A DNA stretch of 64,000 bases from Ferruginibacter sp. (lineage in GTDB: Bacteria; Bacteroidota; Bacteroidia; Chitinophagales; Chitinophagaceae), in NCBI GenBank assembly GCA_019638635.1, contig JAHBTM010000002.1, positions 1-64,000 on the forward strand, in the 5' to 3' direction. The stretch's first letter is position 1. Each line of letters begins with the position of its first letter. Positions 18,259-28,466 of this stretch are shown one piece after another. Position numbers and translations under genes: made by a program. The notes under the pieces were generated by a model. That model had not been told where the DNA came from and searched no databases. It saw only the letters and a program-made list of their open reading frames with translations.

Positions 18259-18828
18259 TCAGGCTCTTTGTTTTGCTGGTGCTTTCTTTTTCACTTTTTT
18301 CAACGCAGCATCGATTGCCTTTTTCAATTCATCATACGTAGGTTTTCCTTTTACCAATTCTCCATTAACAAAAAACGTAGGCACGTCTTTCACGCCACGG
18401 TCCATTCCTTCTCTCAAATCTCCCTGAACCTGCCAGCCATAAGTAGCGTTTACCAGATCATCTAGGAACTTTTTGTTGTGCACGCCTGCTTCTTTGGAAT
18501 GCAGTTTCAGGCTGGTAGTTCCCAGGTTTCTGCGATTTGCAAATAAGATATTGTGCATTTCCCAAAACTTTCCTTCCTGAGCGGTTGCAACAGCCGCTTC
18601 GCCAGCTTTCAGGCTGCGCTGATGAATCTTTGTGAGCGGGAAATGTCGGAAATTGAATCGTATTTTACCGTCATAATCCTGAAGTAATTTTTTCACCACT
18701 TCATTGGCCTTTGCACAGGCCTCGCTTTCATACTCGCCAAATTCTTCGAGGGTAACTTCAGCTTTGGGGTTTCCTACAAATACATCTTTTGGTTCAATAA
18801 TTTCAACCACATCTTTTCTGAATGCCAT
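18259..18828 (-). CDS. DsbA-family thioredoxin-fold protein with SxxC motif
   Basis: The 189-residue protein has the DsbA/FrnE-like thioredoxin fold: a betaalpha entry GNPKAEVTLEEFGEY, an inserted helical domain, and the cis-Pro loop KDVPTFFVNG near residue 150. The active site, normally CPxC after F-x-D/E-Y, reads ESEAC, so the nucleophilic Cys is Ser and only the second Cys remains. There is no signal peptide, and the tail is Lys-rich (LKKVKKKAPAKQRA). A disulfide-exchange role is doubtful; a glutathione- or substrate-binding cytosolic function is possible. It is transcribed alone, with a terminator downstream and a dyad (18850-18870) upstream. Confidence 0.8.
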   Translation of the reverse strand: MAFRKDVVEIIEPKDVFVGNPKAEVTLEEFGEYESEACAKANEVVKKLLQDYDGKIRFNFRHFPLTKIHQRSLKAGEAAVATAQEGKFWEMHNILFANRRNLGTTSLKLHSKEAGVHNKKFLDDLVNATYGWQVQGDLREGMDRGVKDVPTFFVNGELVKGKPTYDELKKAIDAALKKVKKKAPAKQRA

Positions 18829-18849
18829 AGTACTGTCTGTTTAATAAAG

Positions 18850-18870
18850 GTAATCTATCGTAAAGATTAC
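18850..18870 (-). promoter_or_regulatory. Dyad upstream of the DsbA-like gene
   Basis: GTAATCT, seven bases and AGATTAC form an exact inverted repeat 22-42 bases before the start codon. It could be an operator. No regulator is identified. Confidence 0.35.
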
Positions 18871-18961
18871 ACTGGGTAGAACGCATGGGTAAGTACGAAT
18901 GGGCTGAAAGGTAGTGTTTTTAAGTTAAACCGTACACTCCATTCGTAAAAAAATACCCTTT

Positions 18962-21580
18962 TTAATTATTATTTAACTGATTTTCAAGCTTTTCGCTTCT
19001 AAAAACCACAGTTCCATCAAATACATCCACTAAAACGGGTATTTGTCGTGTTACCTCTCCCGAAAGCAGTTTTTTACTCAATGGGTTTACAATGGTTTTT
19101 TGAATCAGTCTTTTTAAAGGGCGTGCTCCAAACTGGGGGTCGTATCCATGTTCGGCCAGATATTCCAGTGCGTATTCAGTGAAATTCAACTGCACACCAT
19201 TTTCTTCCAGCATATGTTTGAGATTGCTCAATTGAATTTCGATGATACCCCTGATTTCATTTTTCATGAGCGGTCTGAACATAATCACTTCATCAATGCG
19301 GTTCAGGAATTCCGGACGAATGGTTTGTTTCAGCAGTGCCATAACTTCGGCCTTTGTTTTTTCCACCACCTCTTCTACATTTTCTTCGGTAACCTCTTCA
19401 AAACGCTCCTGAATTACGGTTGATCCCATGTTACTGGTCATGATGATGATGGTATTTTTAAAATTCACCACACGGCCTTTATTATCCGTCAGGCGTCCAT
19501 CATCCAGCACCTGCAACAACACATTGAATACATCGGGGTGGGCTTTTTCAATTTCGTCCAGCAACACCACGGAATACGGTTTACGTCTAACCGCTTCCGT
19601 TAGCTGTCCTCCTTCATCGTATCCCACATATCCGGGAGGTGCTCCTACCAGTCTGCTTACAGTATGTTTTTCCTGATATTCACTCATGTCTATCCGTGTC
19701 ATCAGTGATTCATCGTCAAATAAATACTCTGCAAGTGCTTTGGCCAGTTCGGTTTTACCCACACCGGTTGTTCCCAGGAAAATAAATGATCCGATAGGTT
19801 TCTTTGGATCCTGGAGGCCGGCCCTGCTTCTGCGAATGGCATCTGATACCGCTTCTATTGCTTCTTCCTGTCCTACCACCCTTTTGTGCAATTCATCTTC
19901 CAGATGCAGCAATTTCTCTTTCTCACTTTGCAACATGCGCGTTACCGGAATACCAGTTGCCCTGGAAATACTTTCAGCAATATCTTCGGCATCCACTTCT
20001 TCCTTCAATAATCTTTTGTCGGTGAGCGTTGCCAGTTCTTTTTCCAGGTTTTCAATAATAGCTTCCTGTTCTTTAATTTTTCCGTAGCGTATTTCTGCTA
20101 CCTTACCATAATCCCCGTTGCGCTCAGCCTGATCAGCCTCCAGCTTATAACTTTCTATTGATGCTTTAGCCTGCTGTGCTTTTTCAACCAGTTCTTTTTC
20201 TTCATTCCATTTCGATTTATAGGTGTCGCGCTCTACGGATAAATTTGCAATTTGAGTGTTCAGGTCTTTCAGTTTCACTTCATCCTGTTCACGTTTTATG
20301 GCTTCGCGTTCAATTTCAAGCTGACGAATTTGTCTTTCGAGCTTATCCAATTCTTCGGGCATGGAATTCATTTCAATACGTAATTTGGCAGCGCTTTCAT
20401 CTACCAAATCAATTGCTTTATCCGGAAGAAAGCGATCAGTTACATACCGATGAGAGAGTTCAACGGCTGCGATGATTGCTTCGTCTTTGATGCGTACATG
20501 ATGATGTGTTTCGTACCGGTCTTTCAATCCGCGTAAAATGGAAATAGCATCCTCTACAGAAGGCTCATCAATCATTACTTTTTGGAATCTGCGTTCGAGG
20601 GCTTTATCTTTTTCAAAAAATTTCTGATACTCATTCAGTGTAGTTGCACCAATTGCACGCAACTCACCCCGGGCGAGAGCAGGTTTCAGGATGTTGGCTG
20701 CATCCATCGCACCATCTCCACCACCAGCGCCTACCAATGTATGGATTTCATCAATAAACAAAATAATTTCTCCGTCACTGGTTGAAACTTCTTTCACTAC
20801 AGATTTCAATCGTTCCTCAAACTCCCCCTTATACTTCGCTCCGGCAATTAGTTGCCCCATATCCAGCGCATAAATCACTTTGGTGCGTAAATTCTCGGGT
20901 ACATCACCATTGATGATTCGCATGGCTAGTCCCTCTACAATGGCCGTTTTACCTACACCGGGCTCTCCCACAAGAATGGGATTGTTTTTAGTACGGCGAC
21001 TGAGAATATGCAGTGTACGACGAATTTCTTCATCTCGGCCAATCACCGGATCCAACTTTCCGTTGCGGGCCATTTCATTCAGGTTCTTGGCATATTTGTT
21101 CAGATTATCATAAGTGGTTTCCTGCGTTTGTGCGGTAACGGTAGTACCTTTTCTCAACGTTTGAATCGCGGTTACCAGTCCTTTTTCAGTTAAACCAGCA
21201 TCTTTCAGTAAGCGCCCAGTTTCATCCGTTCCATGCACCAATGCAACCAGTAAATGTTCAGGGGTTATAAACTCATCTTTAAAATGCTTCAGGATAGAAC
21301 CCGCATACAATACCGCTGTATTCAAATTTCTTCCTACCGCCTGAGCCGGTTCACCTGAAATCACCGGAAGTTTCTTCAACAACTGATCAAGGCTTTTACG
21401 CACTACAGGAATATTTACATTGTTTTTACGCAGTAAATATTCTACAGGAGAATCCTCTGCCTCTAACAAAGCACTTAACAGATGCTCCGTTTCAATTGAA
21501 GGATTTTTCAGGTTATACGCTTCCTGTTGCGCACCCTGAAATGCTTCCGCTGCTTTTACCGTGAAATTATTTAGATTCAT
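18962..21580 (-). CDS. clpB: ATP-dependent disaggregase ClpB
   Basis: ClpB works with DnaK to pull apart aggregated proteins. From ATG at 21580 ([18 protein letters not shown]) the protein has 872 residues, the normal size. The order is two Clp-N repeats, AAA1 with Walker [16 protein letters not shown], the long coiled-coil middle domain (about 400-520) that separates ClpB from ClpA/C, and AAA2 with [20 protein letters not shown] and [20 protein letters not shown]. The 15 residues before the chosen Met are not ClpB-like. A -7 motif TAAGTTTG lies at 21637-21630. Confidence 0.98.
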   Translation of the reverse strand: MNLNNFTVKAAEAFQGAQQEAYNLKNPSIETEHLLSALLEAEDSPVEYLLRKNNVNIPVVRKSLDQLLKKLPVISGEPAQAVGRNLNTAVLYAGSILKHFKDEFITPEHLLVALVHGTDETGRLLKDAGLTEKGLVTAIQTLRKGTTVTAQTQETTYDNLNKYAKNLNEMARNGKLDPVIGRDEEIRRTLHILSRRTKNNPILVGEPGVGKTAIVEGLAMRIINGDVPENLRTKVIYALDMGQLIAGAKYKGEFEERLKSVVKEVSTSDGEIILFIDEIHTLVGAGGGDGAMDAANILKPALARGELRAIGATTLNEYQKFFEKDKALERRFQKVMIDEPSVEDAISILRGLKDRYETHHHVRIKDEAIIAAVELSHRYVTDRFLPDKAIDLVDESAAKLRIEMNSMPEELDKLERQIRQLEIEREAIKREQDEVKLKDLNTQIANLSVERDTYKSKWNEEKELVEKAQQAKASIESYKLEADQAERNGDYGKVAEIRYGKIKEQEAIIENLEKELATLTDKRLLKEEVDAEDIAESISRATGIPVTRMLQSEKEKLLHLEDELHKRVVGQEEAIEAVSDAIRRSRAGLQDPKKPIGSFIFLGTTGVGKTELAKALAEYLFDDESLMTRIDMSEYQEKHTVSRLVGAPPGYVGYDEGGQLTEAVRRKPYSVVLLDEIEKAHPDVFNVLLQVLDDGRLTDNKGRVVNFKNTIIIMTSNMGSTVIQERFEEVTEENVEEVVEKTKAEVMALLKQTIRPEFLNRIDEVIMFRPLMKNEIRGIIEIQLSNLKHMLEENGVQLNFTEYALEYLAEHGYDPQFGARPLKRLIQKTIVNPLSKKLLSGEVTRQIPVLVDVFDGTVVFRSEKLENQLNNN

Positions 21581-21629
21581 GTTTCGATTATTATGTATAA
21601 TGATATAACAACAGCCGCAAATCACTCTC

Positions 21630-21637
21630 CAAACTTA
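21630..21637 (-). promoter_or_regulatory. clpB promoter -7 motif
   Basis: The minus strand reads TAAGTTTG, an exact TAnnTTTG match 50 bases before the clpB ATG. No TTG lies at a standard distance. No CIRCE-type inverted repeat was seen. Confidence 0.4.
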
Positions 21638-21650
21638 AATTCAAGTAAAT

Positions 21651-21806
21651 ATGTCATTTAAAGTTGTTTTTCACTGTCTGCTTTGCAGTTCTTTATTGAA
21701 TTTGCTGTTATTCTTGCAGGCCGTAAAGGCTCAGAATCCTTGGGAAGAAACGGATCGCTTGCTGGCCGGTCATGCTGGAATTGCATTGAAATCGGCCGGT
21801 GATTGA
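21651..21806 (+). CDS. Small ORF with signal peptide (51 residues)
   Basis: A 51-codon frame from ATG at 21651 encodes a clear signal-peptide pattern (MSFKVVFHCLLCSSLLNLLL then FLQAVKAQ) and a mature part of about 24 residues beginning QNPWEETDRLLAGHAG. It lies in the 250-base gap between divergent clpB and queG, 28 bases before queG. It could be a real small exported peptide or the amino-terminal stump of a lost gene. There is no homology argument, so confidence is modest. Confidence 0.4.
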   Translation: MSFKVVFHCLLCSSLLNLLLFLQAVKAQNPWEETDRLLAGHAGIALKSAGD

Positions 21807-21833
21807 TAACTTGCAGTTTCAACCGATTCATGC

Positions 21834-22775
21834 ATGCTGAAAAAAGATCAATACAATTCATTTATTCGGGATGTGGCTCAACAGCTCGGTTTTGACTATT
21901 GTGGTTTTTCGGAAGCCGGCTTCATGGAGGAGGATGCCCGCAGACTTGAATCCTGGTTAAACGCTAAGATGCAGGGTACAATGGATTACATGGACAATCA
22001 CTTTGATAAAAGAGTGAACCCTTCATTACTGGTTCCGGGTGCACAATCAGTAATTACGTTGCTGATGAATTATTACCCCGATGAAGTGCAGGATTCGGTA
22101 ACACCAAAGATTTCAAAGTATGCTTACGGAACAGATTATCATCTGGTCATCAAGGAAAAATTAAACCAACTGTTGCAACAAATCAGATTAAACATTGGAG
22201 CAGTGGAAGGGCGTGGATTTGTAGACAGTGCCCCCGTATTAGAAAGAAGCTGGGCTGTTCGATCCGGATTGGGATGGGTTGGGAAAAACGGAAATCTGCT
22301 GACTAAAAAGTCTGGTTCATTCTTTTTCATCGCAACCCTCATTACTGATTTAAATATTACACCGGATGCACCATTTTCCACTGACCATTGTGGCACCTGT
22401 ACCAAATGTATAGATGCGTGTCCTACCCAGGCAATCCTGCCCGACAAAGTAATAGACGGCAGTAAATGTATATCGTATTTTACCATCGAATTGAAAGAAG
22501 CTGTAATTCCGGAAACATACCGCGGGCATTTTCAGGACTGGATGTTCGGCTGTGATGTGTGCCAGGACGTTTGCCCTTGGAACCGTTTTGCAGCACCCCA
22601 CCGGGAACCGGCATTCACACCCATTCCGGAAATATTGCATTTTACGAAAGCCGACTGGCAGGGACTGGAGGAGGATGCGTTCAGAGAGATATTCAAACAT
22701 TCTCCACTTAAGCGAACCAAGTATAAAAACATACAACGCAATCTACAATTCATACAAACTGAAAAAAAAGGATGA
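21834..22775 (+). CDS. queG: Epoxyqueuosine reductase
   Basis: QueG reduces epoxyqueuosine to queuosine in the wobble base of certain tRNAs, using cobalamin and two 4Fe-4S clusters. The 313-residue protein has the DUF1730-type amino domain and [20 protein letters not shown] near residue 142. The ferredoxin-like cluster motifs are [16 protein letters not shown] (near 186) and [14 protein letters not shown] (near 242). It lacks the C-terminal HEAT extension of some homologues. The stop overlaps the anmK start, so the two form an operon. Confidence 0.95.
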   Translation: MLKKDQYNSFIRDVAQQLGFDYCGFSEAGFMEEDARRLESWLNAKMQGTMDYMDNHFDKRVNPSLLVPGAQSVITLLMNYYPDEVQDSVTPKISKYAYGTDYHLVIKEKLNQLLQQIRLNIGAVEGRGFVDSAPVLERSWAVRSGLGWVGKNGNLLTKKSGSFFFIATLITDLNITPDAPFSTDHCGTCTKCIDACPTQAILPDKVIDGSKCISYFTIELKEAVIPETYRGHFQDWMFGCDVCQDVCPWNRFAAPHREPAFTPIPEILHFTKADWQGLEEDAFREIFKHSPLKRTKYKNIQRNLQFIQTEKKG

Positions 22776-23935
22776 TGAATCAATTACATCATATAGCACA
22801 GAAGCCAGCAAGAAGAATCATTGGTGTGATGAGTGGTACATCCATCGACGGACTGGACATTGCACAGTGCCTTTTTCACCATACCGGAACATCCACACAG
22901 GTTGAAGTGGAAGCGTTTACCACGATCCCCTACGAGAATGATTTTAAAGAAGCGTTGCACAGAATAGCTCAAAAACAAACTGATCTGGAACAACTCACGT
23001 TGTGGCATAAACGCTTTGGAGTATATACTGCTGAACAAGTGTTGCAACAACTCCGTAACTGGAATACCGACAAATCAACGGTAGATTTGATTGCCAGTCA
23101 CGGGCAAACTATTTTCCATGCGCCGTTACAAACACATCATCGGGAAGAATTTGGTGACGCCACTTTACAGATTGGAGATGCAGATCAAATAGCCTATCGA
23201 ACTGGAATCATTACACTCAGCGATTTCAGGCAAAAACACATTGCTGCCGGGGGGGCAGGTGCTCCGTTGGCTGCTTATACCGACTGGCTGTTATTTTCAT
23301 CTGAAGTGCAGGATGTGGTGATGCTGAACATAGGTGGAATTGCCAATTACACTTATTTACCGTGCCAGCCTTACAAAAAAATGTTCAGTACCGATACAGG
23401 TCCCGGCAATACCTTGATGGATTCGTGGATGCGAACCCGGGAAGGCCTACCGTATGACAAAGATGCAGCACTGGCATCGAAAGGAGAAGTGATACAACCG
23501 ATGCTTGACCACTTGCTGAAACACCCTTTCTTACAATTGCAAGTACCCAAAACCACCGGTCCGGAAACTTTTAATCTGGATATATTCGAAACCACTCAGC
23601 TCAATATTTTCAACAGTGCGGATGTGATGGCTACACTTAATTTCTTTACAGCTTACAGCATTGCTGAAAACATCAAACAGTTTGCGAGTTACCTGCCTGT
23701 GAAAATATATTGCAGCGGCGGCGGTGCACATAATCCGCTTCTGATGCAACACCTGCGCAACCTGTTACCGCAATGCCATTTTCATTTAACTGAAGAAAAA
23801 AATATCCCCGGAGATGCAAAGGAGGCTCTACTCATTGCCTTACTGGCCAATGAATGTATTGCAGGAAACCCTGAGATATTTAATAGCACCGGATTACCGG
23901 CTGTCCGTTTGGGTAAAATATCCCTTCCTTCCTGA
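22772..23935 (+). CDS. anmK: Anhydro-N-acetylmuramic acid kinase
   Basis: AnmK opens and phosphorylates 1,6-anhydroMurNAc to MurNAc-6-phosphate in cell-wall recycling. The 387-residue protein has the family opening [18 protein letters not shown], the catalytic region [11 protein letters not shown] with [41 protein letters not shown], and [15 protein letters not shown] near the end. Two tandem ATGs (22772 and 22775) overlap the queG stop; either could serve. No other recycling enzyme lies next to it. Confidence 0.96.
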   Translation: MMNQLHHIAQKPARRIIGVMSGTSIDGLDIAQCLFHHTGTSTQVEVEAFTTIPYENDFKEALHRIAQKQTDLEQLTLWHKRFGVYTAEQVLQQLRNWNTDKSTVDLIASHGQTIFHAPLQTHHREEFGDATLQIGDADQIAYRTGIITLSDFRQKHIAAGGAGAPLAAYTDWLLFSSEVQDVVMLNIGGIANYTYLPCQPYKKMFSTDTGPGNTLMDSWMRTREGLPYDKDAALASKGEVIQPMLDHLLKHPFLQLQVPKTTGPETFNLDIFETTQLNIFNSADVMATLNFFTAYSIAENIKQFASYLPVKIYCSGGGAHNPLLMQHLRNLLPQCHFHLTEEKNIPGDAKEALLIALLANECIAGNPEIFNSTGLPAVRLGKISLPS

Positions 23936-24022
23936 CTTTACTTGGAGGTTAGCTGTAATCTAAATAGGATTGATGAAAAGTAAAACAAGAAAAAATATTA
24001 CTTTGCTTCATTACCTGTAAAG

Positions 24023-24871
24023 ATGAACATTCAAATGCCAGATATCCGGACAATGCAATGCAATATCCATCCGGCATTGCGTTCTCTGATTCGGAATATC
24101 ATTATTATTAAGGTTGATTTTGGCAGTGCGCCAACTAAAATGGAGGCTAATTACATGCCATCTCCTTACCAGGGAATGTTCATCAATCTTTTTACGAGGT
24201 TTAAGTCTAAAAAATCAGGAGAAAAAAACTTCAATACGGTTACTGCTTGCACAGTAACAGGAGCACAAATAACGCCTTTCAAGCTACTGGTAGAAGAAAG
24301 CCATTCAGCTGTATCAATCATTTTTCAACCGGGTGGCCTCAATCGATTCCTTAATATTCCCATGACAGAATTGTTTGACAATGGCTATAGTGCCCGGGAC
24401 GTTATAGGAAATGAGATAGAAGTACTTTTAGATCAATCTCATGATGCTACTACATTTAATGAAATGGATACTATTATCCAGTCGTATTTTCTCAAAAAAC
24501 TCGCTGTAATAAAAGAGCCGTTACCCATTGATTATGCACTGCACCATCTATTAACAAACTACAATGAGAGCTTAGATAAGATTGCAGGAATGGCTTGTAT
24601 GAGTATCCGCAATTTCGAACGCAAATGCAAAGAACGATTAGGAATGCCTGCGAAGATGTATGCACGAATAGCAAGGTTTCATGAGGCATACAGAGTTATT
24701 GAAAGTAAACCGGTTTTTTCCTGGACTGATTTGACATTTGAATTAGGCTATTACGATCAAACACATTTTATTAAAGATTTTAAAGAATTCGCCAAGCTTA
24801 CTCCTACCCTTTTACACAAAGAATTATCAGACGAACAAGTGAGGTTTCAATTAGATTGGGATAGGATGTGA
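24023..24871 (+). CDS. AraC-family transcriptional regulator
   Basis: The 282-residue protein carries a C-terminal AraC-type double helix-turn-helix at about residues 180-275. It includes LDKIAGMACMSIRNFERKCKE-like and FELGYYDQTHFIKDFKEFAK sequences, where the second matches the family signature. The amino-terminal 170 residues form a cupin-like effector domain of the DUF6597 kind, with IFQPGGLNRFL near residue 100. The likely target is the small membrane-protein gene that follows 69 bases downstream, but this rests only on adjacency. Confidence 0.88.
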   Translation: MNIQMPDIRTMQCNIHPALRSLIRNIIIIKVDFGSAPTKMEANYMPSPYQGMFINLFTRFKSKKSGEKNFNTVTACTVTGAQITPFKLLVEESHSAVSIIFQPGGLNRFLNIPMTELFDNGYSARDVIGNEIEVLLDQSHDATTFNEMDTIIQSYFLKKLAVIKEPLPIDYALHHLLTNYNESLDKIAGMACMSIRNFERKCKERLGMPAKMYARIARFHEAYRVIESKPVFSWTDLTFELGYYDQTHFIKDFKEFAKLTPTLLHKELSDEQVRFQLDWDRM

Positions 24872-24940
24872 TTTTTGTCGTTTTTTTACTATCCCAGCAA
24901 TTTTCTCATAGATAGATTTGTTGAAATAAAACGATGACAT

Positions 24941-25450
24941 ATGAGAAAAATAGTTTTATACGCCTCTGTTGCGTTTTCAAGTGGGTTGTTTTTTTCCCTT
25001 CTGTTCAATTCCATAGTGAATGCTGCCAACTGGGAGAGTCATATTCCTCAATCTATAACCGCAACGAAAAACTTTTTTGTTGTTGCCAATCCGGGCACAT
25101 TTTTCAAGATGATAGACCCTGCAAATTTGTTGTTGGTTATATTGGCATTCATTTTATTTTGGAAGGTATCCCCATCCGTTCGTTTGTATTTGGGAATTGC
25201 TATACTTTGTTATGTCTCCTCTATGATATTAACCTTTACCTACTTTTATCCCAGGAATGAGATTATGTTTCTGTCTGAACAACTTCCTGATACTGCCACT
25301 CTCAAAAAAGCCGCATATGAATGGGGGAAAATGGGATGGATCAGGTGTTTGATTTCATTGGTAGGTTTAGTGTATGTTTTCTTAGCAATGGATACAGTCA
25401 CATCAACCAATCGAAATTCATCTTTAATAGAAAATAAACAAATCCGATAA
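24941..25450 (+). CDS. Four-helix membrane protein, DUF1772-like
   Basis: This 169-residue protein has four predicted membrane helices (about residues 5-25, 58-78, 83-104 and 133-152) and FYPRNEIMF after the third. That arrangement matches the DUF1772/anthrone-oxygenase-like family. Members in fungi act on polyketides, but bacterial ones are mostly uncharacterised, so no reaction is assigned. It follows the AraC regulator in the same direction and may be its target. Confidence 0.7.
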   Translation: MRKIVLYASVAFSSGLFFSLLFNSIVNAANWESHIPQSITATKNFFVVANPGTFFKMIDPANLLLVILAFILFWKVSPSVRLYLGIAILCYVSSMILTFTYFYPRNEIMFLSEQLPDTATLKKAAYEWGKMGWIRCLISLVGLVYVFLAMDTVTSTNRNSSLIENKQIR

Positions 25451-25569
25451 GTGCTGCATGAGATTCAAATGCTGACGATCACATTGCATAGTTAAAAGCG
25501 GTGCTGGACGTGCAATTTATCCATACGTTTGACATACAATCTTGAACAGAAATCGCCACAACATATTAT

Positions 25570-26079
25570 TTAATTCACCTCGGAAAGAACACTTTCCTTC
25601 AATTGTTCAAGAGACAACGCATAGCCCTGTCCTGCAAGATCATCAAGGAAAATACCACCCATTTTTTCCCAGGGATACCATGGTAGTTTATGAATGGCCT
25701 TCCACTCAACCTGTGGCAATCCGTCAATTTCAAATAAGGTAACATCATACAACACTGGTAACTCACCTGAACGCGTAAACGAAGCCCTTATCCCTTTCGG
25801 ATGTTTCAACTCAAAATGCAGTGAATTTTTTTTTGCTCCGTCATTCCAAAGAATTGAATCACCGTGTATCCGGGGAGATGCATCAGATTCTTTTAACGGA
25901 GGATACCAAGACAACCATGCTTCCGGTTGACGGATTTGATTCAGGATGTCGGATGTTGAGGCGGGGATAGTCACACTTCTTACCACCACTACGGTGCCGG
26001 GCATCAGCAGTGAAAAAAGGGTTAACACTAAAAAAAATCCCATGATAACCAGTGCAAAACTCTTGATACGATGTAGCAT
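25570..26079 (-). CDS. SRPBCC-family membrane-anchored protein
   Basis: The 169-residue protein starts at ATG 26079 (MLHRIKSFALVIMGFFLV), one base after the ABC permease gene. One amino-terminal membrane helix precedes a START/SRPBCC-like (polyketide cyclase type) domain: VVVRSVTIPASTSDILNQIR, then WLSWYPPLKESDASPR, typical of such lipid- or ligand-binding folds. An earlier in-frame start at 26121 would overlap the permease by 41 bases and adds unlikely residues. It is probably a ligand-binding partner rather than an enzyme. Confidence 0.75.
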   Translation of the reverse strand: MLHRIKSFALVIMGFFLVLTLFSLLMPGTVVVVRSVTIPASTSDILNQIRQPEAWLSWYPPLKESDASPRIHGDSILWNDGAKKNSLHFELKHPKGIRASFTRSGELPVLYDVTLFEIDGLPQVEWKAIHKLPWYPWEKMGGIFLDDLAGQGYALSLEQLKESVLSEVN

Positions 26080-26080
26080 A

Positions 26081-27184
26081 TTACTCCCATTTAAATACAC
26101 GTGCAGCCAGCAGATACACAAATAAACCCCATGCCAGCAAAATCCCTATCTCCGGCATAATCTGCCACAAATGTTTTCCTTCAAAAGCCACACTACGCAT
26201 GGCATTGTTTAAATACGTCAGGGGCATTGCCTTTGCGATCGGTTGTAACCATGCAGGAAATATTTCAATAGAGAAAAAAGTTTCGCCCAACAGAAACTGA
26301 GGTAAAGTTATCAGATTGGCAACCGGCGGGATGGTACTATCGCTTTTAGCTATCCCACTCACAAAAAATCCAAAGCCCATGAACACCATCAATCCAATGA
26401 AACTTAAAAAAAGCATTTCCAAAACAGTAACCCAACCATCAATCAGTGTGAATCCGAAAAAGTAGTGACCAACGAGGATAATCACTACGGCAGTAATCAT
26501 CTGAAAGATCACCTTACTCAACCCCTCTCCCAGGATGATAAATGGTTTTTGAATGGGTGTGGCAAAAAACCTTTTAAGAACCAGTGTGCTCCTGAGGTTG
26601 TAAAACATAAATGCCACTCCAAAAACAGCAGCACTCATCAGTGAAAAACCTAATTGTCCGGGTAATATAAAATCAATGGTTTTGTATTGCCTGATGGAAT
26701 GTATATCCGTTAAATAATTGAAATCAAATGTTGCTACGGTAGGCCTTTCAGGATATTGCTTATGGTCTAATGCAGCAATGGTGCTTTCAATCAGCGTTTT
26801 AACCTGAGGCCATTTATTGTTGCTGGAAGTTGTGCTTTCCATGCGTACCTGTAACGGTTGGTTGGGCAGATGATTGATATGCAACACCGCTGCAACATGG
26901 CCTTTTTGCATCGCTTCCCGGACATCCGCTTCATTCGAAAACTGTATCCATTTCACACCTGCCGTTTGGGATAATGTTCTATATAATACATTGGATGTAT
27001 CCGCATCCGGTGCCAGCACCATCTTGAAATGTTGCATCCCTCCGCTGTTACCAATGAATCCAAATACCATAATAAAAACAAACGGGAAGATGAAACTGAA
27101 AACTATAGCAGACGGGCTTCGCATGGTGGATCGTAAACTGGCTTTGGTAATAGCCCACATAGCGCGAAACTGACTGTACTGCAT
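26081..27184 (-). CDS. ABC-2 type transporter permease
   Basis: The 367-residue protein has an ABC-2 (DrrB/YhgE-type) layout: an amino-terminal helix (AIVFSFIFPFVFIMVFGFIG), a periplasmic domain of about 150 residues, then five C-terminal helices from about residue 170. The loop between is where substrates bind in related drug and lipid exporters. No ATPase gene is adjacent in this window, so its partner must be encoded elsewhere. It is followed after one base by the SRPBCC gene. The substrate is unknown. Confidence 0.85.
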   Translation of the reverse strand: MQYSQFRAMWAITKASLRSTMRSPSAIVFSFIFPFVFIMVFGFIGNSGGMQHFKMVLAPDADTSNVLYRTLSQTAGVKWIQFSNEADVREAMQKGHVAAVLHINHLPNQPLQVRMESTTSSNNKWPQVKTLIESTIAALDHKQYPERPTVATFDFNYLTDIHSIRQYKTIDFILPGQLGFSLMSAAVFGVAFMFYNLRSTLVLKRFFATPIQKPFIILGEGLSKVIFQMITAVVIILVGHYFFGFTLIDGWVTVLEMLFLSFIGLMVFMGFGFFVSGIAKSDSTIPPVANLITLPQFLLGETFFSIEIFPAWLQPIAKAMPLTYLNNAMRSVAFEGKHLWQIMPEIGILLAWGLFVYLLAARVFKWE

Positions 27185-27275
27185 ATCTTAAATTGGGCGC
27201 TAAAATAACATATTCACTCCATTTTCTGTGGAACTACCGGCCGGCGAATCATTAAAAAATTGCACATTTGCAGCC

Positions 27276-27767
27276 ATGGGACCCCAACTGCACAAAATAT
27301 ATCTGTTATTAGGCAGCAATCAGCAACAACCCGCTAAACAACTTGAACGTGCTGAAAAAAAGGTGGATAAACTGATTGGCAAGGTCATTAGAAAGAGTAA
27401 AATATATCAGACCGAAGCTTGGGGCAATGTGCCGCAACCCGATTTTCTGAACCGGGTGCTGGTTGTTCAAACAACGCTTAAGGCAACATCTGTATTGCAG
27501 ACCATTTTACAAATTGAACAATCTATGGGCAGGATAAGAACGAAACGTTACGCACCCAGGGTAATAGATATTGATATTCTTTTCTTTGATAAAGAAATCA
27601 TCCATCAATCTAATCTGAAAGTACCGCACCCCCTACTGGCCGAGAGGAATTTTGTACTGGTACCACTGAACGAACTTTCACCCCAATTCATACATCCTGA
27701 AAAAAATGAATCTGTGCATGAATTAATGAAAAAATGCAAGGATACATTGAATGTGAAAAGAATTTAA
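27276..27767 (+). CDS. folK: 2-amino-4-hydroxy-6-hydroxymethyldihydropteridine pyrophosphokinase
   Basis: FolK (HPPK) transfers pyrophosphate from ATP to the pterin in folate synthesis. From ATG at 27276 the protein has 163 residues, the usual size. It shows IYLLLGSNQQQPAKQLERA at the start, YQTEAWGNVPQPDFLNRVL near residue 45, and APRVIDIDILFFDKEII near residue 90 with the Mg-binding DxD and PHPLLAERNFVLVPL. The longer upstream reading adds residues not found in the family. Confidence 0.95.
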   Translation: MGPQLHKIYLLLGSNQQQPAKQLERAEKKVDKLIGKVIRKSKIYQTEAWGNVPQPDFLNRVLVVQTTLKATSVLQTILQIEQSMGRIRTKRYAPRVIDIDILFFDKEIIHQSNLKVPHPLLAERNFVLVPLNELSPQFIHPEKNESVHELMKKCKDTLNVKRI

Positions 27768-27824
27768 TAACCGCTGTGCATCTTTCCCGTTAATTTGCAA
27801 ATAAACCCACACTCAGCGGAAGGA

Positions 27825-28457
27825 ATGAAGTATCCATTTATAACAGTTGAAGGAAATATTGGAGCAGGAAAAACCACATTATCTCAATTACTCAGTGAAC
27901 ATTACAATGCACGGCTGATTCTTGAAGAGTTTGCTGACAATCCTTTCCTGCCTAAATTTTACGAAAACCCTTCGCAATATGCATTTCCGCTGGAATTGTT
28001 TTTCATGGCTGAAAGATACAAGCAGCTCCGTGAAGTTTTAACTACGCAGGATATTTTTCATACTGTAACTATCACGGATTATCTTTTCACGAAAAGCTTG
28101 TTGTTTGCCAAAGTAAACCTGGCGGAAGAAGAATATCGGTTGTATCAGAAATTGTTTGAAATCATCAACCCTCATATCATTCAACCTGATATTCTGATTT
28201 ATTTAAATGCCCCTATTTCCAAATTACAGGAGAACATCAAAAAAAGAAACCGAAGTTATGAGCAGGGTATTCCGGGAGATTACCTGTCGAGCATTCAGGA
28301 TATTTACACACAATTCATTCGCCAACATAATATAATAACATTAGTTGTGGACACTACGAATGCCGATTTTATTAACAACAAAGCGCATTTGCAAACCATC
28401 ATTGATGCACTTGATAAGGATTACGAACCGGGCCAACATTTAATTTCCTTACCCTGA
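27825..28457 (+). CDS. Deoxynucleoside kinase
   Basis: This 210-residue kinase phosphorylates deoxyribonucleosides in salvage. It has the P-loop VEGNIGAGKTTLSQLL, the substrate-binding LILEEFADNPFLPKFY, the helix FPLELFFMAERYKQL, TDYLFTKSL with the ERS/DYL-type motif, and the lid-type KKRNRSYEQGI. This pattern is the dGK/dAK/dCK family. Specificity cannot be read from sequence. Start ATG at 27825 follows folK by 57 bases and has a purine-rich stretch before it; the next gene follows in nine bases. Confidence 0.9.
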   Translation: MKYPFITVEGNIGAGKTTLSQLLSEHYNARLILEEFADNPFLPKFYENPSQYAFPLELFFMAERYKQLREVLTTQDIFHTVTITDYLFTKSLLFAKVNLAEEEYRLYQKLFEIINPHIIQPDILIYLNAPISKLQENIKKRNRSYEQGIPGDYLSSIQDIYTQFIRQHNIITLVVDTTNADFINNKAHLQTIIDALDKDYEPGQHLISLP

Positions 28458-28466
28458 ATATGAGGC

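Noticed and set aside
21658..21861. 67-codon minus-strand frame between clpB and queG
   Set aside because: The plus-strand 51-codon frame has a clear signal peptide, and the minus-strand frame reads as its antisense with the start inside queG.
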